From Chitinophaga ginsengisegetis (lineage in GTDB: Bacteria > Bacteroidota > Bacteroidia > Chitinophagales > Chitinophagaceae): a stretch of 64,000 nt of DNA. The position numbers were made by a program, and so were the translations under genes. The notes beneath the pieces are model-generated. The model was not told the origin of the DNA, ran no database searches, and saw nothing but the letters and a program-made list of their open reading frames with translations. Positions 47,433 to 55,668 of the stretch are shown here, piece after piece. The DNA is taken from NCBI RefSeq assembly GCF_900168065.1, contig NZ_FUZZ01000002.1:1102128-1166127 (forward strand), read 5' to 3'. Within the stretch, counting starts at the first letter, position 1. Every line of letters begins with the position of its first letter.

Positions 47433-48059
47433 TTAAAAAAAATGTTCAGTCAGGCAAATGCTCGATAGTATTAATAAGGGGCCTAACTTAACACGCAACG
47501 ACTTTAAAGCGTTATTGACATGCTTCTTAACCGTAGCTTCCGAAAGGCCTAACTGCATGGCTATCTCCTTGTGAGAAAGGTGATGCTCCCTGCTCATGCG
47601 AAAAACTTCCTGCATCTTTTCGGGTAATGAAGAAATTTCACTTTCAATTATCCGCTTAAGTTCATTTTCGCGGGCTAAATAATCTGCAGAACTACTTTTT
47701 ATAGGTGTCGAAAATTTGAGCGAATCTAAATAGGTGATTTGTACCTTCTTGTGAACAATACGCTTTATGACCATATATCGCAGGGTGGCATGTAAATATC
47801 CCGCTAATGGCGTGTCTACTGTTAGTGAATAACGATTTTGCCATAATGCAACAAACACATCTTGTAATAAATCTTTGGCTTCGTCATTATTATCCAATTT
47901 CTTACTCCCTTTTATATACAAACCTTTTGCATGTCTGTTGTATATTTCCAGGTACGCCAAATGGTCGTCTTCCAGCAGGAGTCCAACCAGGTCTTTATCG
48001 CAATATGTTTGATAATCAACAGCTTTCACAAATAAGATTATTGGTCGCCCATTAGCCAC
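47433..48059 (-). CDS. ECF-type sigma factor of the SusCD 2 locus
   Basis: The 208-residue frame begins with a GTG at 48059; another GTG at 48029 gives a start MKAVDYQTYC that fits related proteins equally well. Region 2 is seen at DNNDEAKDLLQDVFVALWQNR (about 57-77) and region 4 at SHKEIAMQLGLSEATVKKHVNNAL (about 163-186). The gene is followed by fecR and the STN-type susC. This is the standard Bacteroidota trans-envelope signalling order. It probably directs transcription of susC/susD 2. Confidence 0.92.
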   Translation of the reverse strand: MANGRPIILFVKAVDYQTYCDKDLVGLLLEDDHLAYLEIYNRHAKGLYIKGSKKLDNNDEAKDLLQDVFVALWQNRYSLTVDTPLAGYLHATLRYMVIKRIVHKKVQITYLDSLKFSTPIKSSSADYLARENELKRIIESEISSLPEKMQEVFRMSREHHLSHKEIAMQLGLSEATVKKHVNNALKSLRVKLGPLLILSSICLTEHFF

Positions 48060-48447
48060 TTTACGAATTACAGATGCACCTTAAGATAAGGATCTCTTTT
48101 AAAAACTTCTCCGTTTTAATAAATAGTACGTTGAATCAGTGCCTGGGCGTAAATAAATTTTATTTTTTTTGGTTCAATATTTTATGACATCAGTCCTGAT
48201 GTGGTTACTGCCCTTTTACATTTTTCAAAACTAATCACAGTTCATGTAGGTAACGACAGAGGGTGTATTAACAAAGTATTAAGTCTACTTTATTCTAAGC
48301 TGGTACAGGATTAGATTTGATGAATCATTACTAATTAGCATATGCTCAAGGTGTTGATATAGCTATTTCTCATGTAGTGCCTAAAGAAGTATGGCCCTTA
48401 CACTTTTGCCCCTATAAGAAAGCCCTTATTTCCCGATATACTAAATA
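48060..48447. other. Intergenic stretch with left attachment repeat
   Basis: These 388 nt hold the promoter of the sigma factor gene on the left and, at 48413-48438, the left copy of the attachment repeat that marks the element boundary. No gene was seen. Promoter elements are not clear. Confidence 0.6.
48413..48438. repeat. attL-like direct repeat, copy of the mnmE 3' end
   Basis: This 26-nt block matches 53263-53288 at 24 of 26 positions. Read on the minus strand it contains TATCGGGAAATAA, which would encode the terminal Ile-Gly-Lys-stop of MnmE. It is a left-over copy of the target gene end, produced by site-specific integration. Confidence 0.85.
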
Positions 48448-49266
48448 ATGAGAATATTTGGAAGATCCGGGATGAGCAAATACCTTAGCACTGCCCACAT
48501 AATTTATATAAAAACGTTTAAACCACAGCCTTTGACTCAAGATCCACTCAATCACGGTCCTGTTACCCGTAAAGAAATACAAAATAAAATTGATCAATAT
48601 GGCTGCTATATCGTATTGGTTGAGCCAAATGATTATTTGCCAGGTTACGCATATACTATCGGGTTACACCAAAAATTCAAACATCCGGAGATCATATGCT
48701 TTGGGTTATCAACAGCCCTCTTAGGGGATTTATTAAATAATGCTTGTGCGTCAATAACAAGTGATAATAAGCTAAATGCAGGCGTATTATATGACGAGTT
48801 CATAAAAAACTACCCCATACAATTCCTGAATGTAAATAAATCATATTATTCAGACTACATGGCAATATGCAATATTTTCTATCGTACAGATGATTACCCT
48901 GCACTGCAAATCGTATGGCCGGACAAGCAATCATTATTTCCCTGGGAATCTGGGTTCAATCCCGATTGGAAATTTAAACAGCCACTCCTTGATAGAAACA
49001 CGGATTTTAGATTCTATGAAGAGAGAAACGTAGCGATATTTACAACTAGCCAGGTTTTAGAGGGAAAGCCGATTTTGTATGTTTACCACAATAACGATGG
49101 GGCATGGCAGTTTCATAGTGAGAAGGAGCCAGATCTTAAAGATTCGAAACTGATTAGTCTTGAAAAAATAACCAAAATCGACCCCAGTGTGAATGAACTT
49201 TACCACCTGCCTTTGGGAAAAAGCGCCCGGCGAGAGTCTATCAATGATCCGTGGGATTGGGAATAA
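48448..49266 (+). CDS. DUF4262-domain protein (element cargo)
   Basis: The 272-residue product contains a DUF4262 domain (about 35-160) with YGCYIVLVEPND, GYAYTIGLHQKFKHPEIICFGLS and a later IVWPDKQSLFPWE. The family is widespread in bacteria, soluble and of unknown function. No signal peptide is seen. The start could be the ATG at 48448, only 9 nt inside the left repeat, or the ATG at 48472. It is the only plus-strand gene of the element. Its own promoter would have to lie in or beyond the repeat in the integrated state. Confidence 0.75.
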   Translation: MRIFGRSGMSKYLSTAHIIYIKTFKPQPLTQDPLNHGPVTRKEIQNKIDQYGCYIVLVEPNDYLPGYAYTIGLHQKFKHPEIICFGLSTALLGDLLNNACASITSDNKLNAGVLYDEFIKNYPIQFLNVNKSYYSDYMAICNIFYRTDDYPALQIVWPDKQSLFPWESGFNPDWKFKQPLLDRNTDFRFYEERNVAIFTTSQVLEGKPILYVYHNNDGAWQFHSEKEPDLKDSKLISLEKITKIDPSVNELYHLPLGKSARRESINDPWDWE

Positions 49267-49348
49267 AGGAGTTATTTCAAAATTCTTGCGGTATTTCCAA
49301 AGTTATTCAAAAGGCCCTATAATTGAAATTCAGGCAGATTGGCATCTA

Positions 49349-50038
49349 CTACCATTTTTCAAAGTTTGTTCCCTTTAACCAATAGTCATAAAAATCTATC
49401 ATTTCATTTATTTCCTTTTTCTTAAGAAGATAGTCCTTCGTTTCTACCTGATGATTTTCCCTACGCAAATTCAACTCCTTCATTTCCTGCCTCTTCAAGT
49501 GTCTTTTCTTGACGTTCTCATAATGCTCAAAGGTTTTCGCCTGGGCCTCGAGATACTCTTTACTTGATAAATAGCTATTATTCTGAAGCTCCACTCTTTC
49601 CAGGGAAGTTCCTCTTCTTTCTCTGTATGGAACAGTTTGGCCAAATTGAAATAGTGGCTTCTGACGAATGTACTGATCAAATCCCTCACAGGTAAATTCA
49701 ATTTCACCCCGTTGAGTAACAATTAGCCATATAGCTTTATCCTCTTCCACTTGTCTTTCTATATAGTCAATCTCAAAAACATCTTCCATTGCTATTTCAA
49801 AGTCGAAAGAAAGGATTTTCGCTTTTTTAAAAACCAATGTTGCAGGTGCAACCCAGAATGTAAAAGGTAACCCCTCAAGGTCCGGCTGATTCCATTTGAA
49901 TATATAGTCAATATCAAATTCAAGGTCTTCTTTTAGGGCCATCTTATAAATCTGCGAATCATGCCAGCCCATAATTTCAAAGTCCTTTTCCGTCCAAATA
50001 CTCTTTTCTAGGTCATAAGACATCCCTATCATACTCAT
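49349..50038 (-). CDS. Protein of unknown function (element cargo)
   Basis: The ATG at 50038 is chosen because the open frame upstream begins with TTG. The 229-residue protein has an N-terminal beta-rich part (about 1-110) with GWHDSQIYKMAL and FDIDYIFKWNQPD, and a highly charged helical C-terminal part (about 125-215, Lys/Glu-rich, coiled-coil-like). I do not recognise a named family; the N-terminal pattern recalls immunity-type or housekeeping proteins of Bacteroidota but I cannot confirm it. It begins 55 nt after the RhuM-Fic stop and may be co-transcribed. Confidence 0.55.
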   Translation of the reverse strand: MSMIGMSYDLEKSIWTEKDFEIMGWHDSQIYKMALKEDLEFDIDYIFKWNQPDLEGLPFTFWVAPATLVFKKAKILSFDFEIAMEDVFEIDYIERQVEEDKAIWLIVTQRGEIEFTCEGFDQYIRQKPLFQFGQTVPYRERRGTSLERVELQNNSYLSSKEYLEAQAKTFEHYENVKKRHLKRQEMKELNLRRENHQVETKDYLLKKKEINEMIDFYDYWLKGTNFEKW

Positions 50039-50093
50039 GGTTATTAAATATAAACACAAATTGAATTTGTAATTCGCGAACAGGAAACAAAAA

Positions 50094-51077
50094 CTAATTC
50101 CTAAGATTTATAAGATTTACTACAACTTTTATCATCATCTCTTTTTCATCCGGTTTCGACTCTGCTATCATAAGCGTAAGCGCAACTAAGGCATTGTCCG
50201 CGATCTTCTTTGAACCGTCAAAATGATATAAAATTCCGTTTTTCTCTAAAAACCATACAAATAAAAATGCAGCAATACGCTTGTTCCCGTCCGAGAAAGA
50301 ATGATTCTTAGTTACAAAATATAATAAGTTCGCTGCTTTCTCCTCAACACTTGGATAAAGATACTGACCGCCAAATGTCTGGTATATTGCAGCCAGCGAT
50401 CCCTGGAAAGATTCGTCCTTTTCATTTCCGAAAAGCGAACTGCCGCCAAATTTATCGCGGAGTCCCTTGATAGCATCCATCGCTGAATGGTAGGTAATTT
50501 CAAAAAGATTCTCCGGTGTTGTTGATTCAATTTGCAAAACTTGATGGTCATACTTATCTAATACATCAAGCGCATAAGTATAATCAGTAATTACCTTCAA
50601 TAAGCCAATGGCCTCATCTGAATTAAGGTGCTTACTTTCCATCACATTTCCCAATAACTTCACTGTCTGCTTCAATTCCTCCAACTGACTTGATTTCTCT
50701 TGCAGTTGTTTCTTATTGACCACATATCCTTTGGTTAAATACTCCTTTAACGTCTTATTGGCCCAGATACGGAACTGAGTACCTCTTTGAGATTTGATAC
50801 GATAGCCAATTGAGATGATCACATCTAAATTAAAGTACTCAACTTGATAAATTTTCCCATCTGCTCCAGTTGTTGCATTTTTTGCAACAACTGAATTTCT
50901 CTCTAACTCCTTCTCTTTGAATATATTAGATATATGCCTGGATATTACAGACTTATCACGCGAAAAAAGCTCCGCAATATGGTTCAGGCTTAGCCAAACT
51001 GTTTCGTCTTCTAGTTTTACATCGATAGTCGTTTCGCCGTCCACTGTCTGATAAATAAGAATCTGATTACTTTCCAT
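50094..51077 (-). CDS. RhuM-Fic/Doc fusion protein (element cargo)
   Basis: The 327-residue protein has an N-terminal RhuM domain (about 5-120: TVWLSLNHIAELFSRDKSVISRHI, YFNLDVIISIGYRIKS), a helical linker and a C-terminal Fic/Doc domain (about 195-310). The Fic motif is HSFSDGNKR with catalytic His259. The Lys in place of the second Gly of HxFxxGNGR is as in Doc, which phosphorylates its target rather than adding AMP, so Doc-like activity is possible. No separate antitoxin is obvious; the RhuM part or a neighbour may play that role. Confidence 0.88.
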   Translation of the reverse strand: MESNQILIYQTVDGETTIDVKLEDETVWLSLNHIAELFSRDKSVISRHISNIFKEKELERNSVVAKNATTGADGKIYQVEYFNLDVIISIGYRIKSQRGTQFRIWANKTLKEYLTKGYVVNKKQLQEKSSQLEELKQTVKLLGNVMESKHLNSDEAIGLLKVITDYTYALDVLDKYDHQVLQIESTTPENLFEITYHSAMDAIKGLRDKFGGSSLFGNEKDESFQGSLAAIYQTFGGQYLYPSVEEKAANLLYFVTKNHSFSDGNKRIAAFLFVWFLEKNGILYHFDGSKKIADNALVALTLMIAESKPDEKEMMIKVVVNLINLRN

Positions 51078-51124
51078 AAAATGTAACTATTAAGTTTGGC
51101 TAGCAATTTGCCTATAAAATGATT

Positions 51125-51472
51125 TTAACTTTTAAATACTCTTTGCTGCATATAACGATTAACATATTCATCCACTGAACAATCCGAACCATTCTCCAAT
51201 CCCTTCACCCAATCCAATATCTCCGACTTTTTAAACTTCAACAGCTTCCCCATTCTAAAATGCGGCATCTCCCCCCTCGCACACTTGTTATAAATAGTAT
51301 TCGCATCCAGCCGGAGAAAATCCGCCAGTTCCTTTACAGACATAATCTCACCTCCACCGGCTGGCCGGGACTTTTTCGAAACAGTTTCCAGCAATTCAAT
51401 CATTAACGATTTGATCTCCCGGATATCAGATTCCATACACATTAATCGTTGTTCTATTGAAGCCATATTCAT
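51125..51472 (-). CDS. Helix-turn-helix (excisionase-like) protein
   Basis: The 115-residue protein has an N-terminal coiled-coil-like segment (MASIEQRLMCMESDIREIKS) and then an HTH_17/MerR-like winged helix (about 45-95: MSVKELADFLRLDANTIYNKCARGEMPHFRMGKLLKF). Such proteins often serve as excisionases or directionality factors beside an integrase. Its start overlaps the integrase stop by one base, so the two are translationally coupled. Confidence 0.8.
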   Translation of the reverse strand: MNMASIEQRLMCMESDIREIKSLMIELLETVSKKSRPAGGGEIMSVKELADFLRLDANTIYNKCARGEMPHFRMGKLLKFKKSEILDWVKGLENGSDCSVDEYVNRYMQQRVFKS

Positions 51473-52599
51473 CAGTTTAAGTGGTCATAAATAGCCTTGT
51501 TGGCGGCTTTCGCCCTTGTTACATCAGGCACCTGCGCATAGATCTGGGTTGTTTTCACATGTTTGTGGTTCAGCATTTTGCTGACTACATATATATCTTC
51601 TCCTTTCTCAATAAGGTCTGTAGCGTATTTGTGCCGCCAGTTATGGAACTTGGCTTTATCTTTTAATCCAACGCTACTAAACCAGTCCTGCAACTTTGTA
51701 CGTGTCCGGGAATAATTAAGATCAGGGAATACCAGGCCATCGTCCTCCGGTTTCTCTCCTAGAATACCATAAGCCTGTTTACTGATGTAATGCTTAAAAG
51801 AGCGGCCCGGTTTAGGATCGACAATGTATGCGTACCATGAATCGAGCGGAGTGGAGTAATGCAGATCGCTCCACTTTAATATTTTAATAGCGCTGAAGCG
51901 GAATCCAGTGAGCAAAGCAAAAATAGAAGACCTGAAAACAGTATCATCATCCACTGGGTTCTGAATTAATAACTTTAATTCTGCGTCGTCCAGTATCTGG
52001 CGATGTGTATCTATATTGCCTATCCGTTTAACGCGGCTGGTATAGTCTTCCGGGAGAAACCTGTCCAGGTAAGCTTCTTTCACAATGATTGTAAATTTAT
52101 CATAGTAAGAAGCGGCTGTATTCTGCGATAGCTTTGTATGTTTGGATTTCAGGGAATGCGTATTTAACAGGAATTGCTTGAACTTCTGGAGAAAGATTTC
52201 ATCTATATGCCTGAATTTACAATGGTCACCCATCCATTTATGCAAGTATTTAACGGCTGTTTCGTAATGAGTGGTATCAACGTTCTCACGCTGCTTTTCC
52301 CGGATGAAACTCTTTGCATAAAGAAAGAAATCCGCATCTAATGAATCTTTATTAAATAAACCATTTTCCTCCAGCATTAATGCTTTCATACGCTTGATGT
52401 AGATTTTCTCGGCAATTTCACTATATAACTTGTTCTCCTTAACCTCCAGCGGGGTAACAGGATTAGCATGTACGTACAGGTTCAGGAACTCCCGTCTGGT
52501 GAAGCGCTTGTTATGCGGATTCCATACCGGCGGATAATAATCGAGGTATAAGCTCAGCTTCCCGCCTTTCAATTTCTTCTTGCGCAATTTCCCTCTCAT
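51472..52599 (-). CDS. Tyrosine-type site-specific integrase
   Basis: The 375-residue protein has a SAM-like core-binding domain (about 95-200) and a catalytic domain with Arg234 (LLTGFRFSA), His319 and Arg322 (FHNWRHKYATDL), a late His in LNHKHVKTT and the nucleophile Tyr354 (QIYAQV). This is the full set for tyrosine recombinases. It should cut and join at the 26-nt repeat in the mnmE end. Its start overlaps the stop of the zinc-ribbon gene (ATGA), and the excisionase-like gene overlaps its own end. Confidence 0.93.
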   Translation of the reverse strand: MRGKLRKKKLKGGKLSLYLDYYPPVWNPHNKRFTRREFLNLYVHANPVTPLEVKENKLYSEIAEKIYIKRMKALMLEENGLFNKDSLDADFFLYAKSFIREKQRENVDTTHYETAVKYLHKWMGDHCKFRHIDEIFLQKFKQFLLNTHSLKSKHTKLSQNTAASYYDKFTIIVKEAYLDRFLPEDYTSRVKRIGNIDTHRQILDDAELKLLIQNPVDDDTVFRSSIFALLTGFRFSAIKILKWSDLHYSTPLDSWYAYIVDPKPGRSFKHYISKQAYGILGEKPEDDGLVFPDLNYSRTRTKLQDWFSSVGLKDKAKFHNWRHKYATDLIEKGEDIYVVSKMLNHKHVKTTQIYAQVPDVTRAKAANKAIYDHLN

Positions 52600-53003
52600 T
52601 TGTTCCCGAATTTGGTGATGATATAATTCATAACTGTTTGCCGGTGAAAGAAAAGACTACGGCCAATGCGGAGCCGTGGAAACTCGCTATCGTTTTTTAT
52701 AAGCCGGAATAAGGTACGCTGACTTATCCGGGTAATTGCGGATAAGGCTTTAATGTCTACCAGCTCACTGGGTTCCTGTGGTGGTAATTGTATAGGAACA
52801 TAAACAACCTGGGAGCCTAATGCTGATTGAAGCATTTTGTCTTTTGTTTCAACATTGGAGTCTTCTACCTTTTTATTCTTTTGACGGAGTTTATAATTGC
52901 GTCTTGCGCATTCAAGTGAGCAAAACTTGGTAACCGTCTTTTGGGCAACGAATATTTCATTACAATGTTCGCAGATCTTTCTTATTCTGATATTACTGCT
53001 CAT
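52596..53003 (-). CDS. Zinc-ribbon and helix-turn-helix protein of the element
   Basis: The 135-residue protein has an N-terminal zinc-ribbon (about 10-40: CEHCNE, then FCSLECARR) and a C-terminal DNA-binding helix-turn-helix (about 85-130: VDIKALSAITRISQRTLFRLIKND). This small two-part design often precedes integrase genes in Bacteroidota elements. It overlaps the integrase start by 4 nt and is the first gene of the operon. Likely a regulator or recombination accessory factor. Confidence 0.75.
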   Translation of the reverse strand: MSSNIRIRKICEHCNEIFVAQKTVTKFCSLECARRNYKLRQKNKKVEDSNVETKDKMLQSALGSQVVYVPIQLPPQEPSELVDIKALSAITRISQRTLFRLIKNDSEFPRLRIGRSLFFHRQTVMNYIITKFGNK

Positions 53004-53275
53004 GTGGAATTATTAAAAACAGAAATACGGGTTATAAGAGGTATGTTTATCCGGGTCGTCTATTATTTACAAACTGTCTATTACTGTCAATTAATGCCAT
53101 CATTTCTCCAAAATAGAGAATCCTGTACCTCTTTCTATACTATTCGAAAGGTACACTTTTGGGGGTCCAAAACCAAAAAAATCAGTAGAAAATATAAAAA
53201 AATTGTTCGGCTAAAATCATTTACTACATTGAGTTTGGAAAGAATATGAAAATAGAGAAAAGTATAAGAAAGCTC
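53004..53275. promoter_or_regulatory. Control and attachment region right of the integrase operon
   Basis: This stretch precedes the minus-strand integrase operon and ends in the right repeat. It has an inverted repeat TGTACCTCTTTC (53124-53135) / GAAAGGTACA (53146-53155) with a 2-nt bulge, and a smaller one TTTTGG / CCAAAA (53157-53172). These may be integrase or regulator binding sites. No gene seen. Confidence 0.45.
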
Positions 53276-53288
53276 CTATTTCCCGATA
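53263..53288. repeat. attR-like direct repeat at the mnmE 3' end
   Basis: This 26-nt block matches 48413-48438 except for two positions. On the minus strand it holds the terminal codons and TAG stop of mnmE (TATCGGGAAATAG), so the functional gene end is on this side. Confidence 0.85.
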
Positions 53289-54658
53289 CAAAACTTACTA
53301 AAAATATAATCCAGCCTGTCCTCATTAGTCACTTCCCCTGTTATCTCCCCTAAATAATGCAAACAAAGCCGGATATCCAGTGCCAGCAAGTCTCCCGGCA
53401 AACCGTTATCCATTCCCTGTTTTACATCCTGCAATGATTTCAGCACTTCCTGCAGTGCGGCATGATGGCGGGCGTTGGTGATGATGGTGTCTTCTGTATT
53501 AACATCACCGGCCAGTACTTTATGTACCAGTGCGTCTTTCAGGTCCTGGATGTGTGCATGATTCTTTGCAGAGATAAAAAGTATTTCAGGTATACCTGCA
53601 AATTTATTGCGAATCGCTGTTTCTCCGGTGATATCTGTTTTATTTCCTACCAGGAGATAGTTTACGCTTTGTGATTCAAAAGCGTTAATCTGATTACGTA
53701 TATCCGTTTCAGTGAGTTCATTCACATCAAAGAGGTAAACGACTACTCCGGCCTCGCGTATTTTCTCCATCGTTTTCTGTACACCGATACTTTCGATGGT
53801 ATCCAGGCTTTCGCGGATACCGGCGGTATCTATGAGCCGGAAAAGGATGCCATCGATGTTAAGTATTTCTTCGATGGTGTCACGGGTGGTGCCTGCAATA
53901 TCGCTGACGATGGCGCGATTTTCATTGAGAAGGGTATTCAGGAGTGTAGATTTACCGGCATTGGGTTTACCCACTATCGCGGTGTTCACGCCGTTTTTGA
54001 TAACGTTTCCCATCCGGAAGGAATCAATGAGGTGCTTCACTACTCCGGTGGCATTGGTAACGAGGGTATATAAGCCCGTACGATCGGCGAATTCCACGTC
54101 TTCCTGGCTGAAGTCCAGTTCAAGTTCAATCAGGGCGGAAAAGGTGATTAATTGCTCGCGCAGGGCATGTAATTCTTTAGAGAAGCCACCACGCATTTGC
54201 TGCATAGCAGTTTGATGGGAGGCGGCGGAATTGCTGGCTATCAGGTCGGCCACGGATTCGGCCTGCGTGAGATCCAATTTACCGTTCAGGAATGCGCGTT
54301 GGGTAAATTCGCCTGGCTTCGCCAGGCGTGCGCCGGCTTTGATGGTAGCATCAATGATTTGTTGCTGGATATAGGGAGAACCATGACAGGATATCTCGAT
54401 CACATCTTCGCCGGTATAGGAACGGGGACCTTTATAGAGGCTTACCACTACTTCATCGATGATATGACCATTGGAAACGATGTTGCCAAAATGCAGGGTA
54501 TGACTGGCTTGCTGCAGGAGATCCTTTGCCGGGAATAGTCCGTTACAGATAGCATAGGTGTCGGGGCCACTCAGCCGTATTACTGCAATGGCGCCGAGGC
54601 CGGGTGCTGTTGCTACCGCCACAATTGTATCATCAAATCCTGTTAATTTACCCAGCAT
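53276..54658 (-). CDS. mnmE: tRNA modification GTPase MnmE
   Basis: The 460-residue protein is full length for MnmE, which with MnmG makes the cmnm5 group at U34 of tRNAs. The N-terminal tetrahydrofolate-binding domain starts with DDTIVAVATAPGLGAIAVIR. The inserted G domain has GKPNAGKST (Lys236), GTTRDT, DTAG and NKTD. The C-terminus is the conserved CIGK. Its 3' end hosts the integrated element. Confidence 0.97.
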   Translation of the reverse strand: MLGKLTGFDDTIVAVATAPGLGAIAVIRLSGPDTYAICNGLFPAKDLLQQASHTLHFGNIVSNGHIIDEVVVSLYKGPRSYTGEDVIEISCHGSPYIQQQIIDATIKAGARLAKPGEFTQRAFLNGKLDLTQAESVADLIASNSAASHQTAMQQMRGGFSKELHALREQLITFSALIELELDFSQEDVEFADRTGLYTLVTNATGVVKHLIDSFRMGNVIKNGVNTAIVGKPNAGKSTLLNTLLNENRAIVSDIAGTTRDTIEEILNIDGILFRLIDTAGIRESLDTIESIGVQKTMEKIREAGVVVYLFDVNELTETDIRNQINAFESQSVNYLLVGNKTDITGETAIRNKFAGIPEILFISAKNHAHIQDLKDALVHKVLAGDVNTEDTIITNARHHAALQEVLKSLQDVKQGMDNGLPGDLLALDIRLCLHYLGEITGEVTNEDRLDYIFSKFCIGK

Positions 54659-54692
54659 ACCGTGATTAGTTTATGAATATTCCCAAAGGGCA

Positions 54693-54724
54693 CAAATTTA
54701 CGGACAATCGGGACTATCACCAAT
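54693..54724 (-). promoter_or_regulatory. Probable mnmE promoter
   Basis: On the minus strand, TAAATTTG (54700 to 54693) matches the Bacteroidota -7 consensus TAnnTTTG. An ATTG (54724 to 54721) lies 20 nt upstream as a -33 element. The predicted transcript would have a leader of about 25-30 nt before the mnmE ATG. Confidence 0.6.
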
Positions 54725-54735
54725 TCCTGAAAATC

Positions 54736-54773
54736 AAAAGTCCCGTTCCAACGATGTTGAAACGGGACCTTTG
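54736..54773 (-). terminator. Terminator of the tonB-exbBD operon
   Basis: On the minus strand, GTCCCGTT and AACGGGAC pair, with an inner CAAC/GTTG stem, and T-rich bases follow (CTTTTGATTTT). It begins about 22 nt past the tonB stop. Confidence 0.85.
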
Positions 54774-54794
54774 AAAAATATGTTTGATACAGTA

Positions 54795-55631
54795 CTACTC
54801 CTGCAAAGTAAAGCGGATAGGGAGGTTGAACTGTACAGAAACCTGGCGGCCATTTTGCTTACCAGCTTTCCACTTAGGCATGGTTTTCACCACACGCACA
54901 GCTTCTTCTTCCAGGCCACCACCTTTTGCGGCACCTACTGTTTTTACATCTTTAATATTTCCTTCAGAATCTACTACGAACTGAACGAATACTGTACCGG
55001 AGATACCGTTTTCCTGCGCAACGCGTGGGTAACGGATATTTTTGCTCAGGTACTTGGCCAGTGCTTCTTCTCCACCAGGGAAGGTAGGAGGCTGCTCTAC
55101 GAAAGTGAAGATTTCTTCTTTTGCAGGAGCAGGAGGCGGGCCTACTACACCGGTACCTTTACTATCTTCCAGTAATCCCGGATCAACTCCGTTTGGATCA
55201 CCGTCCACAGTTTTGGTACTGATGGCTTTATCCTTAATATCCTCATGTTTCGGAGGTTCCTCATCCGGTGGTACTTCATTATCCTTCTTAATTACAGGAG
55301 GAGTGAACTGTACTGACGGTTTTACCGGTGGCGGTGGCGCAGGCGGTGGAGGTGGCGGAGGTGGCGTTTTCGGATCATCCGGTAACTTCACATCCTCCAT
55401 CTTAATTTCCTGTATCACCGGCTTCTTTGTGTTTTCACCCTCAGAAGCTTTAACCCACTGTGATATCATGTACGTTGCAAAGAATATTACAAACAATGAC
55501 GCGGTTCCCAAAATGGCATTCCGCACACGCTTATTATACTGTCTCCGCAAATCGTACGCCCCATAATCCTTGTTCCTGCCGTCAAACAGGATATCAAGAA
55601 AATCGGACTTTAAGACTTTAGCAGAATCCAT
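54795..55631 (-). CDS. tonB: TonB energy-transducing protein
   Basis: The 278-residue protein has a cytoplasmic N-terminus with DILFDGRNKDYGAYDLRR as in Bacteroidota TonB, a membrane helix (about 39-58) and a proline-rich periplasmic spacer (about 85-110). A C-terminal TonB domain (about 190-278) has FPGGEEALAKYLSKNIRYP and MPKWKAGKQNGRQV. It passes energy from the ExbBD proton channel to the TonB-dependent receptors. Last gene of the operon. Confidence 0.93.
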   Translation of the reverse strand: MDSAKVLKSDFLDILFDGRNKDYGAYDLRRQYNKRVRNAILGTASLFVIFFATYMISQWVKASEGENTKKPVIQEIKMEDVKLPDDPKTPPPPPPPPAPPPPVKPSVQFTPPVIKKDNEVPPDEEPPKHEDIKDKAISTKTVDGDPNGVDPGLLEDSKGTGVVGPPPAPAKEEIFTFVEQPPTFPGGEEALAKYLSKNIRYPRVAQENGISGTVFVQFVVDSEGNIKDVKTVGAAKGGGLEEEAVRVVKTMPKWKAGKQNGRQVSVQFNLPIRFTLQE

Positions 55632-55668
55632 TGTTGTTGTTTTATGATGGATGCAAAAAAATAATTAG

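Larger units (their letters stand above)
48413..53288. mobile_element. Compact integrative element in the 3' end of mnmE (about 4.9 kb)
   Basis: The unit lies between two 26-nt direct repeats (24/26 identical). The right repeat overlaps the last codons and stop of mnmE, so the target gene is left intact. A tyrosine integrase and its small DNA-binding partners lie at the mnmE-proximal end, as expected. Cargo is a RhuM-Fic/Doc protein, an unrecognised 229-residue protein and a DUF4262 protein. Its genes are visibly richer in A+T than the flanking ones. The 3' end of mnmE (trmE/thdF) is a known integration site, for example for SGI1. No conjugation or phage structural genes are present, so it would need a helper to move between cells. 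Confidence 0.85.
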
